The notes under the pieces are model-generated. The model worked only from the letters and a program-made list of their open reading frames with translations, made no database searches and was not told the DNA's origin. A DNA stretch of 64,000 nucleotides from Lotus japonicus. Its lineage: Eukaryota; Streptophyta; Magnoliopsida; Fabales; Fabaceae. This document shows, one piece after another, positions 18,359-30,658 of the stretch. Position numbers and translations under genes: made by a program. Numbering within the stretch: the first letter of the stretch is position 1; the number at the start of each line of letters is the position of its first letter. The stretch lies in NCBI RefSeq assembly GCF_012489685.1, contig NC_080042.1:53000066-53064065 (forward strand). The letters are read 5' to 3'.

Positions 18359-19456
18359 ATACTACCCCCCTAAAATTGAGTTTCTCCCTCAAAACTCGGA
18401 GTCATAGAAAGCTCGAGAATATCATCCCCATTGAAACTATAAAATTAACTTTCCACTTAGTCACAATCGAATCACTGACTTATCTCAAGTTTTAACACTC
18501 TGCACAACTCAAAGCACTTCACGATCACTCTTATACTGTACCTCAAGGAATTTCATTTGACATTTCATCCTTAGATCTTCAATCTTCAAAGATTCAACTC
18601 TTATCGTCACAACTACAGCCACGAAATCTCTTATTCGAACATGATTCTCTACTCACAAGGTCAATCTTAACCCTAAGATTCCAATTCAACTTAGTAAATA
18701 TCACTTTCTAACCTTAACACGTCTCCTCCAAAATCAATCTCAAGGATTCATTCACACTTAGGCTCTCGACCAAAACCTGACATACTGTAAGTCTTACACA
18801 AAGAATTCATAAGTTTAGAATCTAAGCCTTCATCAAGTTTGGACCTATACTGTCATTTAACTATTCAACACTTCTCAAGCGAAAATCCATCTCTTAGCAC
18901 TACAATTTCTCCACATAGAAATCAAGTACTTAACATCAATTCATCTCTTAAACTCATCTTACAACCTTTAAGTCAAAGTCAAATATTCTCAACTTATTAT
19001 CACCAAGCATATAACCTGAGATTAAATCCAACTTATTCAATCTTTAAAAATTCCACATCAAAAGTTATACATCCTCAACATCTCACTTTTGGAGCTCATA
19101 AGACACTCCACTAGGATTCGTTCCTTACTAACACATCCGTATAAAAACAAGCTTCTAAGCTTATCAAGTTCCCTAAACCATGTATAACAGCTAAAAAAAA
19201 CACATAAGCAACAGTCAAGGGAACATGTCCCAAATACCCCTTTCACAGACAATCGCCCATAACAACACACATTGTTTCCATATGAAACAATTCACATATT
19301 TGAAGTAATCTTGCTTCACACGGGACAATCATTCAATCAACACTCAGTCAATCGATCAACACCCAATCAATCAATTACATAGTTCACACAACCTAGCACA
19401 GAAGACCTATTTCCCAACAAGCTCCGGTAATCTAAACCAAAGCTCTGATACCACAT
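18359..19456 (-). mobile_element. Internal region of a non-autonomous Tekay-like element (LARD type)
   Basis: Only 1098 bp between the two LTRs. It begins (minus strand, 3' side) with a polypurine tract (TTTTAGGGGGGTAGTAT) beside the left LTR and ends with a primer-binding site beside the right LTR. It has no gag or pol coding capacity; the longest frames are under 100 residues and show no motif. It resembles 62969-63700 in places (for example the block around 18830-18900), so both probably come from one family. Mobilisation would need proteins from an autonomous relative. Confidence 0.8.
19440..19453 (-). promoter_or_regulatory. Primer-binding site, initiator-Met type
   Basis: The minus strand reads TGGTATCAGAGCTT a few bases after the LTR, the usual initiator-methionine tRNA complement of Tekay chromoviruses. 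Confidence 0.85.
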
Positions 19457-20460
19457 TGTAACGCCCCGATTTCACGAGGGTTACTTTAGTAACCTTTCCC
19501 AAAAATGTGGGTGAATTTTGCGGAATTAAAAAAACTTGACAACTGAAGGAGTAAATGGACTGAATAATTCCATTCTATTAATAAAATCTTGATTACAAAT
19601 ATTTCCTTCAATTTGAAAAACATAAGGGTAAACTAATGCTCAACCGTTCCTGAGCCAACACAAAAAGAAGGTCTCTAGGTTAGGTTCGAACCATACAAGA
19701 AAACTCGGCTCACCCTCAAGTACCAACCCAAAACCATAATACCACTAAAACACGTACATAGTTCTACGCCTGACATCCGCCTGTTCCTTGAATAAAAAAA
19801 AGAACAAAAACTCATTTGATCATCCTACAAGCTTCAACCAACAACGGTAAGCTTTCTACCCAGAAGGTTCTAGCCTTATACAAGACTCTACTTCTCCTCT
19901 GAGTGAGTCTCCTCGCCGGTCGAAAAATCAATCTCTAATAAGTTCTGCAACAGGGTTCTGACATAAAAAAAATGTAACCAATCCCACGAACGACTCACAA
20001 TGCACTCCACCGAACTCAGATACAAAGCCATGGTACTTCATCAAATCATCATGGTTCCTCCACATCAGCAGCACCACTGCGACTTCCCCAAAACTTGGTA
20101 CTTGATAATGCCGTCGCCCATCGCCTGGCAGTCGCTCGGCCGCCCAAACACAAGCAATTCATACAATGGCGTGCGAAGGTAAACTTCCAGAATATAAGTA
20201 TATAAATAATAGTAGGTCACACAATATACACATAATCACATACTTATAAGTTTCACGCTCACTCACGCAGATCTATCGATCACGTGACTTACGTAAAATA
20301 TGAGGGTTGTCCATGACAAACCCCTCCAATATCCATAACAAATCAACTAATTCACAAAACGACATATCCCAAATCATATGACATCAAATCATCAAAGTAG
20401 TTAAGTGCATGATATGACATGCAATGTCATGCTCAAAATATGATCCGGAGAAAATGTCAC

Positions 20461-20585
20461 TCGAAGCATCTCGCTCCGCTGAAGCAGCACGCTCCACTGA
20501 AGCATCTCGCTCCTCTTAAGCATCTCGCTCCTCTTAAGCATCTCGCTCCTCTTAAGCATCTCGCTCCTTGAATCATCTCACTTCT
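20461..20585. repeat. 18-bp tandem array in the LTR
   Basis: About six units of GCATCTCGCTCCTCTTAA with drift at both ends. It occupies a place in the LTR comparable to unrelated arrays in the two other Tekay-like LTRs of the window. Confidence 0.85.
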
Positions 20586-22153
20586 TTGAAGTCCGATCTG
20601 ATATCGTCCTTCGGAAAGCCTCACGCTCCCCACAAAATGTATGCATGAATGCAGTATGGTTAGCCAAACAACGATTCGTCCTCACCGGATACGCGTGTCA
20701 AGCTAGAGTACATTGTCTCTACAACATCTTAAGGTAAATGTCGATCCCTCGACCGAAAGACCTCAACAAGAAAGATGTGCTAGCCACACTTAGTAACTTT
20801 TCAAGTCACCCTGTCTCACCTTCTCGATGGCCAAACAAACTGCTCAACGAGCAAAAGATTGCTGCTCGCACTCAGTGACCTTTGAAGTTACACTGGCTAA
20901 CCCTCACGATGGCCAAAGAATATACTCAAAGAGCGAAGAGAGTACTACTCGCACTTAGTGACCTCTCGTCATAACGGCTCATCTCTTTATGACCGAACCA
21001 ACACTTAACAATCAGGAGTTCCATCCACACTCTGTGATTTTCCCGACACGGTAGATCATCCTCCCGATGTCCACACTTAGGTTCACAACCTTGTTAAACC
21101 CGCACCGTCGGCAATTCCCGTTTTCAAACTCTTTTCCACAACCTAAGTTTCCTTTGAAATTATTCTCTTATTAAGTAAAAGGTTCTTTCATGAGTTAATA
21201 CATTATGTCATTAATTTACAAAAATACCAGCTCTCTTTATTCTCTTATTTTCAAAACCTATCAAAATAAAGATTCCCAATAACCCCAAGTGACATCCTCG
21301 GGAAAAGCCTTGATTCTCAACACGGCAATGGCTCAGACCTATTGTCACAGTTTGCCCAACAACACTCTCAAAAACTGCCATCACCATGACATAACCCAGT
21401 GTTACCCACACTCCGCAATTGCATAACAAATGCATCAGTTCTAGTCAGTATAATCCAGGAGAAGCATATGCATAGATATCAAGAATTTGATATAAAATAA
21501 CATACAAACCAGTTTGACAGGAACCACAACAAATCGGCTGAAGCTTCAGCAAATAGCAATGGCATAAGCCTCAGTCAATCACAATCATCAATAATAAATA
21601 TATGTCGAATTCCCAACACCTAAAGCCTTAACTAGCAAGTAAGTTACCTTCAAAACAAGCATATAGCACATAAAATCAAACAATATAATAGCCGAAGAGA
21701 AGTGCCATCACCTTAGCCACTTTCTTTCCTAAGTTGCGACTTTGATCCAATCACGTAATCGCCCCTTGTACCGACTCGTTTTCCTTCCATTCTTTGTTCC
21801 GATAAAACAAGCTCTCAGTTTTTGTATGGTCAAAATGAAACCAAGCTCACGGCCTAAACTAATTGTTTTTGGACAAGGACATGTATTTTCCCTCCTCAGC
21901 CCTTTAACTGATGACAAATTGATATCCTAACTCATTACATGGCTTGCCTTTTATAGGCTTTCAAATCTAATAAAATAGTGAAATTTAATGATGAAGAAAT
22001 CCCAAGAACTGGATGTCTACGAGATAAAGACAAAAGCATGAGCTGTTGGGATAGTTACATACGTGTAGGATTGTCAAGAGAATGGCAATTGATTCAGCAC
22101 TTAAATTGCATTGTCATGCTTAAATAGGAAAATGATTCAGCATGGGAATTGAA

Positions 22154-23082
22154 CAGAATGTTTGGTTGGAGGAGAGGGGAGGGGAGGGGAGGGATTTTAA
22201 AAATCAAATCTTGTTTGGTTCAAACTTTAGGAGGGGAGGGGAGGGAAATGGAGGGGAGCAAAATCCCTCCAACCTCAATTTTTTGTTCCCTTCAAAAGTG
22301 GGGGAATTAGGAGGGGAAATAAATTTCAGACAGAAATAACCCTGCACAAATCTAAAAATTACAATTTTTTATCTGCCGCTGCCGCCCCCCTCTCCGGTCT
22401 CTCTCTGCCGCTGCCTCCTTCTCAGCGATGCTGGCCCCCTGCATCCTCGACACAGCCGCAGCCCCTTCTTCATCACCAATTGAATCAATCAGACCCTTCT
22501 TCTAAACAATCTTTGCTTCATAGGATTGTCGAAAAGCACACGTAGCAGTTTTTCTGTGTTCTTCTTGTTGCGTCATGTTTAGAATTCCAGGCTTTGTTAA
22601 ATCTGAAAAATGTTATAAACCAGGTCCCGGAGCTTGATTGGTGAATTGGTTAATAGCTTTAAACGAAAATTGAACTGGCTTGAGCATGCCTATCATGGCA
22701 TCGCTGTTCGGCGAATTGGTTAATAGCTTCGGAAATAACGTTGTTGGCCCTTACGTTGTCAACCAAGTTTACTTATCAATTTAATGAGCTTACCAATGAT
22801 ACATGAACTTAGCTTTGTTTTATAGCACAGTACTAATATCATCTATTATTGCAATTCAAAGTCATGTGTATGATGTATCTTTGGTTGTGTTGATGCAATA
22901 ATGGCTTGAGCTGATTGCAGGTATGTAAATATATAAAAAGGTATAAAAGTAATTTTAATTATAAAATCATGATGAATCAAATAAAAAAAAGTTATTTTCC
23001 CTCCCCTCCCCTCCTATGAACCAAACGTAATAAGTATTAAAATCTCTCCCCTCCCCTCCCCTCCTTTGAACCAAACAGTATG
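22154..23082. mobile_element. 929-bp terminal-inverted-repeat element with doubled G-rich ends
   Basis: Absent from the sister LTR (empty site at 17826-17840), so its borders are exact. Flanked by GAA on both sides (22151-22153, 23083-23085). The 14-bp ends pair with two mismatches (CAGAATGTTTGGTT against CATACTGTTTGGTT), followed by AGGGG repeats. A second inner copy of the GTTTGGTT plus AGGGG motif occurs at each end. The interior holds a C/G-rich stretch (22380-22500) and no transposase. A 3-bp duplication fits PIF/Harbinger or CACTA types, but the sequence matches neither consensus, so it is unclassified. Confidence 0.75.
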
Positions 23083-23609
23083 GAAGTGTCATGCTTAATG
23101 ACACTCTGACCGTGCCACGCAAGGGAAAAATTGAAGTTATATAATATACTAGTGATGAAGGTGAATATATATGTAATGAGATGATTTTAGTAGTGTAGGA
23201 TTTAACTCATAGAGCTATAGAGAAATATTAGAGAGATGAATCATCATCCTAGAAATTATTAGGGACTCTATGATATAATATAGGATCACTTTGAGCAAGT
23301 TTAAGTGATCAAGGAACAAAATATTAACTAGATATTATATAAAGTTACACACATATACATATATTAGCCAAACACGTGACCCCCTTTTTTTTCTTTCTTT
23401 GTTCAACTTTAATCTTTTCTTTTCGTTTTCTTTTTTAATTGGTTTTCTTCTTTATTTTAGGAAGAAATTAATAATAATATTAGTAATTCAATCATTTATA
23501 TAAACACACAAGATACAAACAACACATTAACTTAAGCTTAATAGCGCTTTTCGCCCTTAAGCCGATAAATAACTATTTAATTAAATCCTTAATATACCTG
23601 GGTCTTATA

Positions 23610-24310
23610 GGAGTCGAACAAGGAGATGATGAAGAAGAACACTTCAGAGGAAGGTGAATTGGGTTATGTTCAGAGGAAGGAGAAGAAAACGAAAATCAAA
23701 GGAAGAAGAAGAAGGAGGTGAGAATCGAAGGGGGAGAAAATGTTCAGAGGAAGGAGAAGAACATGAAACGGGTTCTGTTCTTAGATATTTAGGGATTTGG
23801 GAATTGATTTAGATTTTGGGGGTTTAATTTAATTTGGGGTGTGATTTATGATTAAGATAATTTGTTGGTTTAAAATGTATTAAAACTCTTATGTTTTTTT
23901 GAATAAAAAAAATTAATTCCACGTAATTGCTCATTAATCCAGTCAGCGGTCCATGTCAGCTCCGATATGCCACTCATCAAGCTCGCCGGAGCTCCACCTT
24001 CCGGCGAGGACTAAACACAAACATGATGCAATCGTTGGGGCCATAAACACAATTTTTTCCAGGGAGGGACCGATCTCAAACAGCCTTACAAACACAGGGA
24101 CCAATTTGATGATTAACCCTATTCTGAAATACAATAATAACATTCATCCCTTTGCACGTTGGAAACAAGGGAAAGGAAAATAATTTAATTCGTCTGGTTC
24201 TTCTTTAATACACATTATTTTCTCAATTGTTACAAAATACACACAAAAGGGATCAAGAGTTGATAGCAGTCTCAGTGTGGATACACGCGTAGAGTTTCAT
24301 ACACTTCGTC
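23610..24310. other. Intergenic, no gene seen
   Basis: Purine-rich GAGGAAGGAGAAG runs to about 23770, then AT-rich sequence. At 24092-24117 the motif GGGACCAATTTGATGATTAACCC resembles a Mutator-like terminal inverted repeat, but no partner was found. No convincing coding region. Confidence 0.5.
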
Positions 24311-25357
24311 CCAAGTTGGTCCCTGAATGTGTCCACCGACTTCAACTTCGTCCCTAAACTTTAAGAATGACGCTCGTGGTCCCTGGATGTGCCAAATCTC
24401 CCTCATCAGCAGTCCCTGGGTTAAAAAAGGTAGACGGACGTTAACGGAAGTCTGACCTCAATTTTTTTTGTAAAGGCTGATGCTTATGTGACATTTAAAT
24501 GTTGGAAAAGTTTTAAAGTCTTCAATTTAGTCCTTGATTTAGTCTATATGAAGAAGAACCCTAAAAATTAGGGGAAAATCCCAAATTCTCAAATCTGATT
24601 AGGTGAAGCTTCCTTCTTCCCACCTCTGAATTTCATCTTCCATTTCCCTCAAATTCTCAAACTTTATCCTAATTGGAATTATTGTACTCAATTTAGAATA
24701 TTCAAACCAACAGAGGACCAAAGGTGACTATCACCAAACAGCAAAATCACAAACCTTCTTCAGCACAAGAGCAAAACAAGAATTGCACACGGCAGACCAG
24801 GAAGATAATTTGCACAGGGTGTGGGTGATAAAGATGGTGGCCTGGTAGGGGTGGAAATAAGCCAAGCTTTGTGTGGCCCAAGCCTGGCCTGCATTGTGTT
24901 TTCATGGCTCATGTAACACCCCGATTTCGGTGGCGTCACTTTCGTAACCAAAAGAAATACTTAATGCGGAAAAACGTGAATATTTTTTTTTCTCGATAAT
25001 ACAAAATTAAAACTGAAAGAAATAGAGCTTGACAACAGAAGATAATAAAACTAATATACAATAATAGTTACAGCCCCCGCTGTAAGTAGTAAACCACGTC
25101 ACGAGTAACCCTCCAGTGACGGACAGCAAAATAGAGTAACGCCCGAAGGCAAAAGGTACAATCCAAAAGAAAAGGTTAAGTGTCTGCAACACAAACCCTC
25201 AAAATGAGAATAAGTCAGCCCAGATGGCCTAAAACAAGACCCCCTAGTCCAACCAACTCTCTGTGATTTCCGTAAAGAGAACCACAAGAAAAGCTAAAGG
25301 TCGGGGACCTACCCTGCCCAAAACGAAAGACTGAACATCAGAGCCAAGACGCTACTC

Positions 25358-25855
25358 CTACACTAATCCCAACAATGCATCCCCAAGATCGTCGTCTGAA
25401 TCTAAATCCAAGACGACTATGTCGATGACTGCATCGGTCTCCACAGCTGGTCGAGCGGGTTCTGCACCCGATCCCAAGTCTATAGCAGCCGCGACAGTGG
25501 GTGAACTAGTGCCTGAAGAAGTCCCTCCCACAGGCACCTCCTCCGAGGGGTACTCGTCGTCCGAAGGCGACGGTGGTGGTGGCACTCCCAGTCCAGGTCC
25601 GCAGTGTACACCCGGTGGCAAGTTGAAGCTGATAGTGTAGTGCCTCCAAACTCCGTGCGTCAGGCTTGGCATCCGGTCAATGCGATCCTCCATTATTCGC
25701 CCTGAATAGATAGCTCGGTGGCCGGCGGGGTCGACCACCCATGAGCTTGGGGTGTCTTGGTCCAACATCTCAAACCTGGTCCCCCCCGAAGGGACGACCG
25801 TCTCGTACCAGTCCGCCATACTCAACTGACAATGGCGTAGTCCGCCCAAACACAC
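25358..25855 (-). CDS. ORF inside the Tekay-like LTR
   Basis: 165 residues on the element's sense strand, downstream of the LTR TATA box. Two blocks recur in decayed form in the LTR at 59060-62968 (minus strand, about 59550-59700): PSGGTR.EM near the N-terminus and VVLD.DS.DD at the C-terminus. The middle is Pro/Ser/Glu-rich and absent there. The acidic C-terminus is the most conserved part. No known domain recognised. It may be a real LTR-borne peptide or only conserved LTR sequence; upstream ATGs in the leader would hinder translation. Confidence 0.35.
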   Translation of the reverse strand: MCLGGLRHCQLSMADWYETVVPSGGTRFEMLDQDTPSSWVVDPAGHRAIYSGRIMEDRIDRMPSLTHGVWRHYTISFNLPPGVHCGPGLGVPPPPSPSDDEYPSEEVPVGGTSSGTSSPTVAAAIDLGSGAEPARPAVETDAVIDIVVLDLDSDDDLGDALLGLV

Positions 25856-26490
25856 ACAGAAGACGCGAGGGTCAACTCCAAAGAATTATATAAATAATAA
25901 AACCAGATATATAGGGTAATAATTATTTAGCCTCTCAGCTTATACGTTTAGGGATAACATCCTAGGGTTGCATATATCACAATGAATATAAAGATCATAA
26001 TAACAATTAGCATGCTTCAAGTAGGATAAACAGGCACCAATCACACTCAGCAACTAAGTCAGCATGTATGTTGCATGAAATGCAATGCTGGGTAACAAAA
26101 TGCATTCCGGAAGAAGGATGGACACCATCGAGTCAGCCCTAACACCGGCCAAAGTGGGACCATTCCGCTCGGGCGCCTCTTACACCACACAAAAGTAGTC
26201 AGATCAGCAGTGAACCCGTAGGTCTGCCATTCCGTCTGCTACTAAGGACCACCGTAGTGTCCTAAATATGGAAATCCGGGTCTTATGACCATTTTGGAAT
26301 CCACCGAGGTCCGGTAATCCGCCGTGTATTAACCTCAAAATGAGTGCATGAATGCAAGTGATTAGCCAAACAACGTCTCCGACCTCACTCGACACGTCGC
26401 CACGTGTTCTAACTAACTTAATGTCTCTAAAAAGCCTACCCTAAGGCAAATGTCGATTCTGCGACAAAATGAATTAATCAAAAGAAGAAG

Positions 26491-26648
26491 AATGTACTTG
26501 GGAACTCATGGTTCCCGGCTAAACTTTAGGTAGCCAATCAATAAACTGCTCATCGAGCGAAAAGGTACCGAAGTACTTGGAAACTTATAGTCTCCGGCTA
26601 AACTTTAGATAGCCAAACAATAAACTGCTCATCGAGCGAAAGAGTACG
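26491..26648. repeat. Two 79-bp tandem units in the solo LTR
   Basis: Units start at 26491 and 26570 with a partial third from 26649; each ends near CTCATCGAGCGAAA. The corresponding position of the other LTRs carries different arrays. Confidence 0.75.
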
Positions 26649-28451
26649 AATGTACTTGGAAACTTATGAGTTTCTCCTAATCTTGGATTTGCCGACACTT
26701 CTCATTTTCAAAACACTTATGTTCAAGCCCTAAACTATTGTCTGAGTCTTTTATCATTATATTAAGGGTTTTGAGGTTGTTTAATACATTATGGAGATTC
26801 ATTATGAAATTGTTTAAGTTTCGTCTCTAATCCTATTAGTTTCAAAGATCCCATAATTCCAATGATTCCCTGGAGATGGTCTCAAAACAAAAGGTCCATC
26901 ATCACCCAAGTAATGGCCCGAGAAGTTCCCAGGTAAGCTGGCCGGGCACAATGCCTCATTAAAAGCCCTTCTTGCCTTAGACAGAACAACCCAAGTTCTT
27001 ACGTGAATTCAAATGGGGTTTTTCCAATAACATTTTCAAGCTCATTTTCCTTTGAGAAGGTCTCGATCCATAAAGCAATAATAGGGTACGAACCTTGGTC
27101 CGTCCCATCAAACTTTCCCAAAATCTCAAAAATAAAATCGGCATGACATGCCCGTTATCCTCACTCTAAAGCATAACAGATATAAGTGGAGTAACATAAA
27201 TAAATCAGCTCAATCAATAAACATAAACAGCATATTCCAACACATCCTAGATTAACCATTTAGCACATAACATGTGAATCATTTAGCACACAATATCATG
27301 GCATCAAGTACTCAACAAGATCGGCCGAAGCCTCAGAAATCATTTCAGGCAATTAGCAATTAAGTGCATAACACATAAATCAAGTCGAATTCGTCGACAC
27401 CTAAAGCATTAGCTAGTAATTCAGAGAGTAGCCCTCACCTGTTGGTTTTCCAGCTCGCTCCTTGGTCTTTCCTTCACGATCTTCCTCCTCAAGTCCTCCG
27501 AATTCCTCAAACGAACCTTAAAGCAATTTCACAGAAATCAATCACAATGAGTCAGAAACTCAGCAAACAATAAGTCCTAGGGTCACACGGAACACTACAA
27601 CTCCGTGGTACGACAATCTAACGCGTTAGGACAAGTTTTCGAAAAAGTCGGATTTCCTCCCCCCCTTGGTATAGCTCTCGGCCACTTTTCCTAATTGGGA
27701 GGGTCGATTTTTCTTCGATCAAACTTGGTTCCTAGGTTATCATAAGTCGTAACTAAGGCGGATCTAAGCTCGGAAAAATTTTCGGATCGAAAACTGACAT
27801 AGGGGTAGTTTGGTCATTATTTTAAACTCAGAATTTCAAAACTGGACTTTTGAAAAACAAATTGGATGGAGACGTCAACAACGACGTTTATGACAACTAA
27901 TCCTACTAGCACTAAGCCAAGTCGAGAGTTCTAAGCTAAAAGATTGAGACTTTGCCCCAAAATGGGTATTTGAGGTAGAATTGATTCCGGCGGAATTCCG
28001 GCGACATTACGAAAGAACTAATCCGACAGAAGTGCTCCTGAGCACGTAGGGAAGATGTTTAGACAAAGAAATCAAGCTATTTGGACAATTTTCCAAAAAC
28101 CTCAAAACTTTGGACACATAAAGACTTAGGAGAAGTCGACAGAAACGACGATCAGAAGAGAGATATAGTTTACCTACCTCAAGGTCTTCGATTAGCAACG
28201 ATCGGTGAAGCAAACAGGCAAGAATTCGCGAAGATCAACTTCCTCCTCTTCTCCTCTCTTGGCCGCGGTTTTGGGGAAAGAAATGGGTGAGTTTTGCAAA
28301 ATTTTCATTTTCTAGCTTATAACCTATATATAGTGAAGGAAATGGAGATATTTTGCAAAGTTTGGATAAGGATGCATTGGTGGATGGATAAGGATGGATA
28401 GATATTTTTGAGAAGATATTTTGGTAAAGATATTTTGTAAAGATATTTTGT

Positions 28452-28672
28452 AGAGATTAGATAAGGATGAGTAGATATTTATCAAGGATCGGATAAGGTT
28501 GAATAGATATTTATCAGAAATTGGATAAGAACGAATAGATATTTATCAAAGATTGGATAAGAACGAATAGATATTTATCAAAGTTTGGATAAGAACGAAT
28601 AGATATTTATCAAAGATTGGATAAGAATGAATAGATATTTATCAAAGACTGGATAAGAACGAATAGATATTT
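28452..28672. repeat. 32-bp tandem array in the solo LTR
   Basis: About seven units of GGATAAGAACGAATAGATAT plus TTATCAAAGATT. Missing from the LTR at 59060-62968. It lies just downstream, in plus coordinates, of the LTR TATA box, that is in U3 upstream of the promoter. Confidence 0.88.
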
Positions 28673-30245
28673 TAGGGAGATATTTTGAGAAGATATTTTG
28701 TAAACCGGTACAGATTAGTTTAGATACCGGAGGATTTAACTCATAGAGTTAAAATAAAAATATAAGAGTGATTCCTATTTTTCCGGCTTCGTTCTCCGTG
28801 AATTCTAAGATAGGTTTTGACGACAGAAATCCAAAACTCAACAGAAGTTTCCTTCTATTTTAGGTGACTAATGCAAAATCGGTGTAAAACCTTTTTACCC
28901 GATAAGTTACTTTTTGCAGTGGATGTCGGATGAGAAAACTTCCTTCTGAAGAAAGATTAGAAACAACGAGAGAAGTAGGCGATCGCGGGTGGAATCTTCA
29001 TTTGAAGCTCCGAATAGAAAAAGTCTTCATCGTCCGTCGATTTTAGGGTTTCTGAACTATCAGGGATTCCGTTTCGGCAAACTTCCGAGAATTGGAATTT
29101 GACGTTCGTACGTTCCAGGGTTTCGCGTCGAAATACTTGTTTATAGACGAATAAGAGAAATTCTAATATTTCTCTGAGGTTTTTTTGGAATTAGTTTCCA
29201 TCATGTCCTAAAGTATAAATTAACTATTCACTAGGGTCTTCGACCTAAGATTAGGCGAACGTTAGTCGTGCTATAACTTTTATCGGTTTTGATATAATCC
29301 TTGGACTTTTCCTGAACCTTCTCTTTCATAAATTTATTTCATCCAATAAACTCTTGTATTTTATTCCCTTATCCAAAACTTAAAAACTTGGGTCTTACAG
29401 CTCAAGCCTGGCTTGTGGCCCGTCAACAAGCCAAATTTTAAGGGCTGGCTTGGCTTAGCCTGGCTTCCTACAAGCCTACTTAAAAGCCTATTTATCTTAA
29501 ACGGTGGTGGTCATGACTCACAGTTGTGGAGAACAGGCGGACTTTGGGCGCCACAGTGGTGGTTGGTTGTGGCCGCCGGCCTGCGTGCTTGCCTATTGTT
29601 GCTGTGCCTCCTGTGCTGTGCTAAAATTCTGAAAAGCTTCTAATCTAGATTAGGGCCTTAGGGTTTTATGTTTTATACAATATTGTTTTTAAGAAAAAAA
29701 TATAGTATATTATTATATAATATTTATGTATAATTATAATAAAAATAATAAATAAACAAGCCGGCTTATCAAGCCAAATAGGCTTTTATGATAGCTTTGG
29801 CTTGGACTTTTTAGTTAATTAAACCTTTTAAAAATCCTAAGCCTAGCTTTTTTAATAAACGAGCCAAGCCAAGGCAAGCCTCTGACGAGCCAAGCCACGA
29901 GCCCCTGTTGGGCTGCCCGGCTTATTTCCACCCCTATGGCCTGGTCCTAGTACGTGTGGGTGATGAAGATAATTTAGGGTTAGAGTTTGTTTAGTTACTA
30001 AAGTTGTTTATTTAATTACTTAACTTATTTTATTTTATATTTTCATGGTACAAATGCCACATAAGCTTATGTTTTTTTAAAAAAAATTCATGTCAGCATT
30101 CCATTAACGTCTGTCAACGATTTTAACTCTAGGGACTACTGATGAGGGAGATTTGACACATTCGGGGACCACGAGCATCATTTTTAAAGTTTAGGGATGA
30201 AGTTGAAGTCGGTGGACACATTCAGGGACCAACTTGGCTATTTAC

Positions 30246-30658
30246 CCTACATTTGAAGAATAACTTTAGAGTTTCAAGAACTACAACCGTTTACACACTT
30301 TATTTGCAATTTATTAATTGTATATAATTTTAGGCACAAATAGATCCAAATTATTACACCGTGCGTGTTATGAAGACGGTTAAGAACTTTCAGATGGAAG
30401 ATAGAAAAAATCACCACAGTGAAAAAAAAATGTTTCTATGGAACCTCATAACAGTGACATAAGGCAAGATGGTTCTGAGCCATCTCTCTAAAAGTGCAAG
30501 GATGTTCCCAAAGTCAAACAAAAAGAGACATAGTGAAGAAAAAAAATCACTTTTGGTTCAAGTAGCAGAAAGGGATTAGAAAGAAGAAGCAAACAGATTT
30601 TAAGTGAAGGCAAGGGAAAATAAACACCACCAAATATTCTTATTGTCTTCAAAACATA
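30246..30658. other. Intergenic with coding-like stretches
   Basis: A plus-strand frame near 30345-30475 (DPNYYTVRVMKTVKNFQM) looks protein-like but ends in stops. It may be an upstream exon of the relic at 30659-31759. Nothing else recognised. Confidence 0.3.

Larger units (their letters stand above)
19457..23609 (-). repeat. Right LTR (5' LTR) of the Tekay-like element
   Basis: Starts TGTAACGCCCCGATTT on the plus strand and ends GGGTCTTATA (terminal CA decayed to TA). 4153 bp, of which 929 bp is the later insertion at 22154-23082. It contains an 18-bp tandem array at 20461-20585. No conserved long ORF. Confidence 0.88.
24912..29399 (-). mobile_element. Solo LTR of a Tekay-like element
   Basis: 4488 bp from TGTAACACCCCGATTTCGG to GGGTCTTACA, flanked by GCTCA on both sides (24907-24911, 29400-29404), with no internal region, so it arose by LTR-LTR recombination. 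Closely related to the LTR at 59060-62968; a 32-bp tandem array explains part of its extra length. A minus-strand TATA box (TATATATAGG) lies at about 28323-28332. Confidence 0.92.
24846..29936. mobile_element. hAT-type MITE, split by a solo LTR
   Basis: Terminal inverted repeats TAGGGGTGGAAATAAGCC and its complement at 29919-29936, with the 8-bp target duplication TGGCCTGG (24838-24845 and 29937-29944). Subterminal AAGCC/GGCTT repeats are dense. About 600 bp once the 4488-bp LTR is removed. No transposase; the interior (29490-29650) is unrelated filler. Confidence 0.88.
24311..30240. mobile_element. Long-terminal-inverted-repeat element (Mutator-like?), outer shell of a triple nest
   Basis: The left arm (about 24311-24500) and right arm (about 30047-30238) are inverted copies of roughly 190 bp. 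They share GGTCCCTGAATGTGTCCACC and a block about CTCATCAG.AGTCCCT, with scattered substitutions. Without the hAT MITE and its solo LTR only about 830 bp remains, with no transposase. The outermost 10 bp differ between arms and no target duplication was identified, so the superfamily is uncertain. Confidence 0.7.

Noticed and set aside
20461..20585. Possible CRISPR array
   Set aside because: Plain tandem repeat without spacers, inside a plant LTR.
22142..22339. 65-residue ORF at the end of the 929-bp element
   Set aside because: Spans the element border and G-rich repeats, so it arose by the insertion.
23940..24140. Complete Mutator-like element
   Set aside because: Only one TIR-like end found; no inverted partner or duplication.
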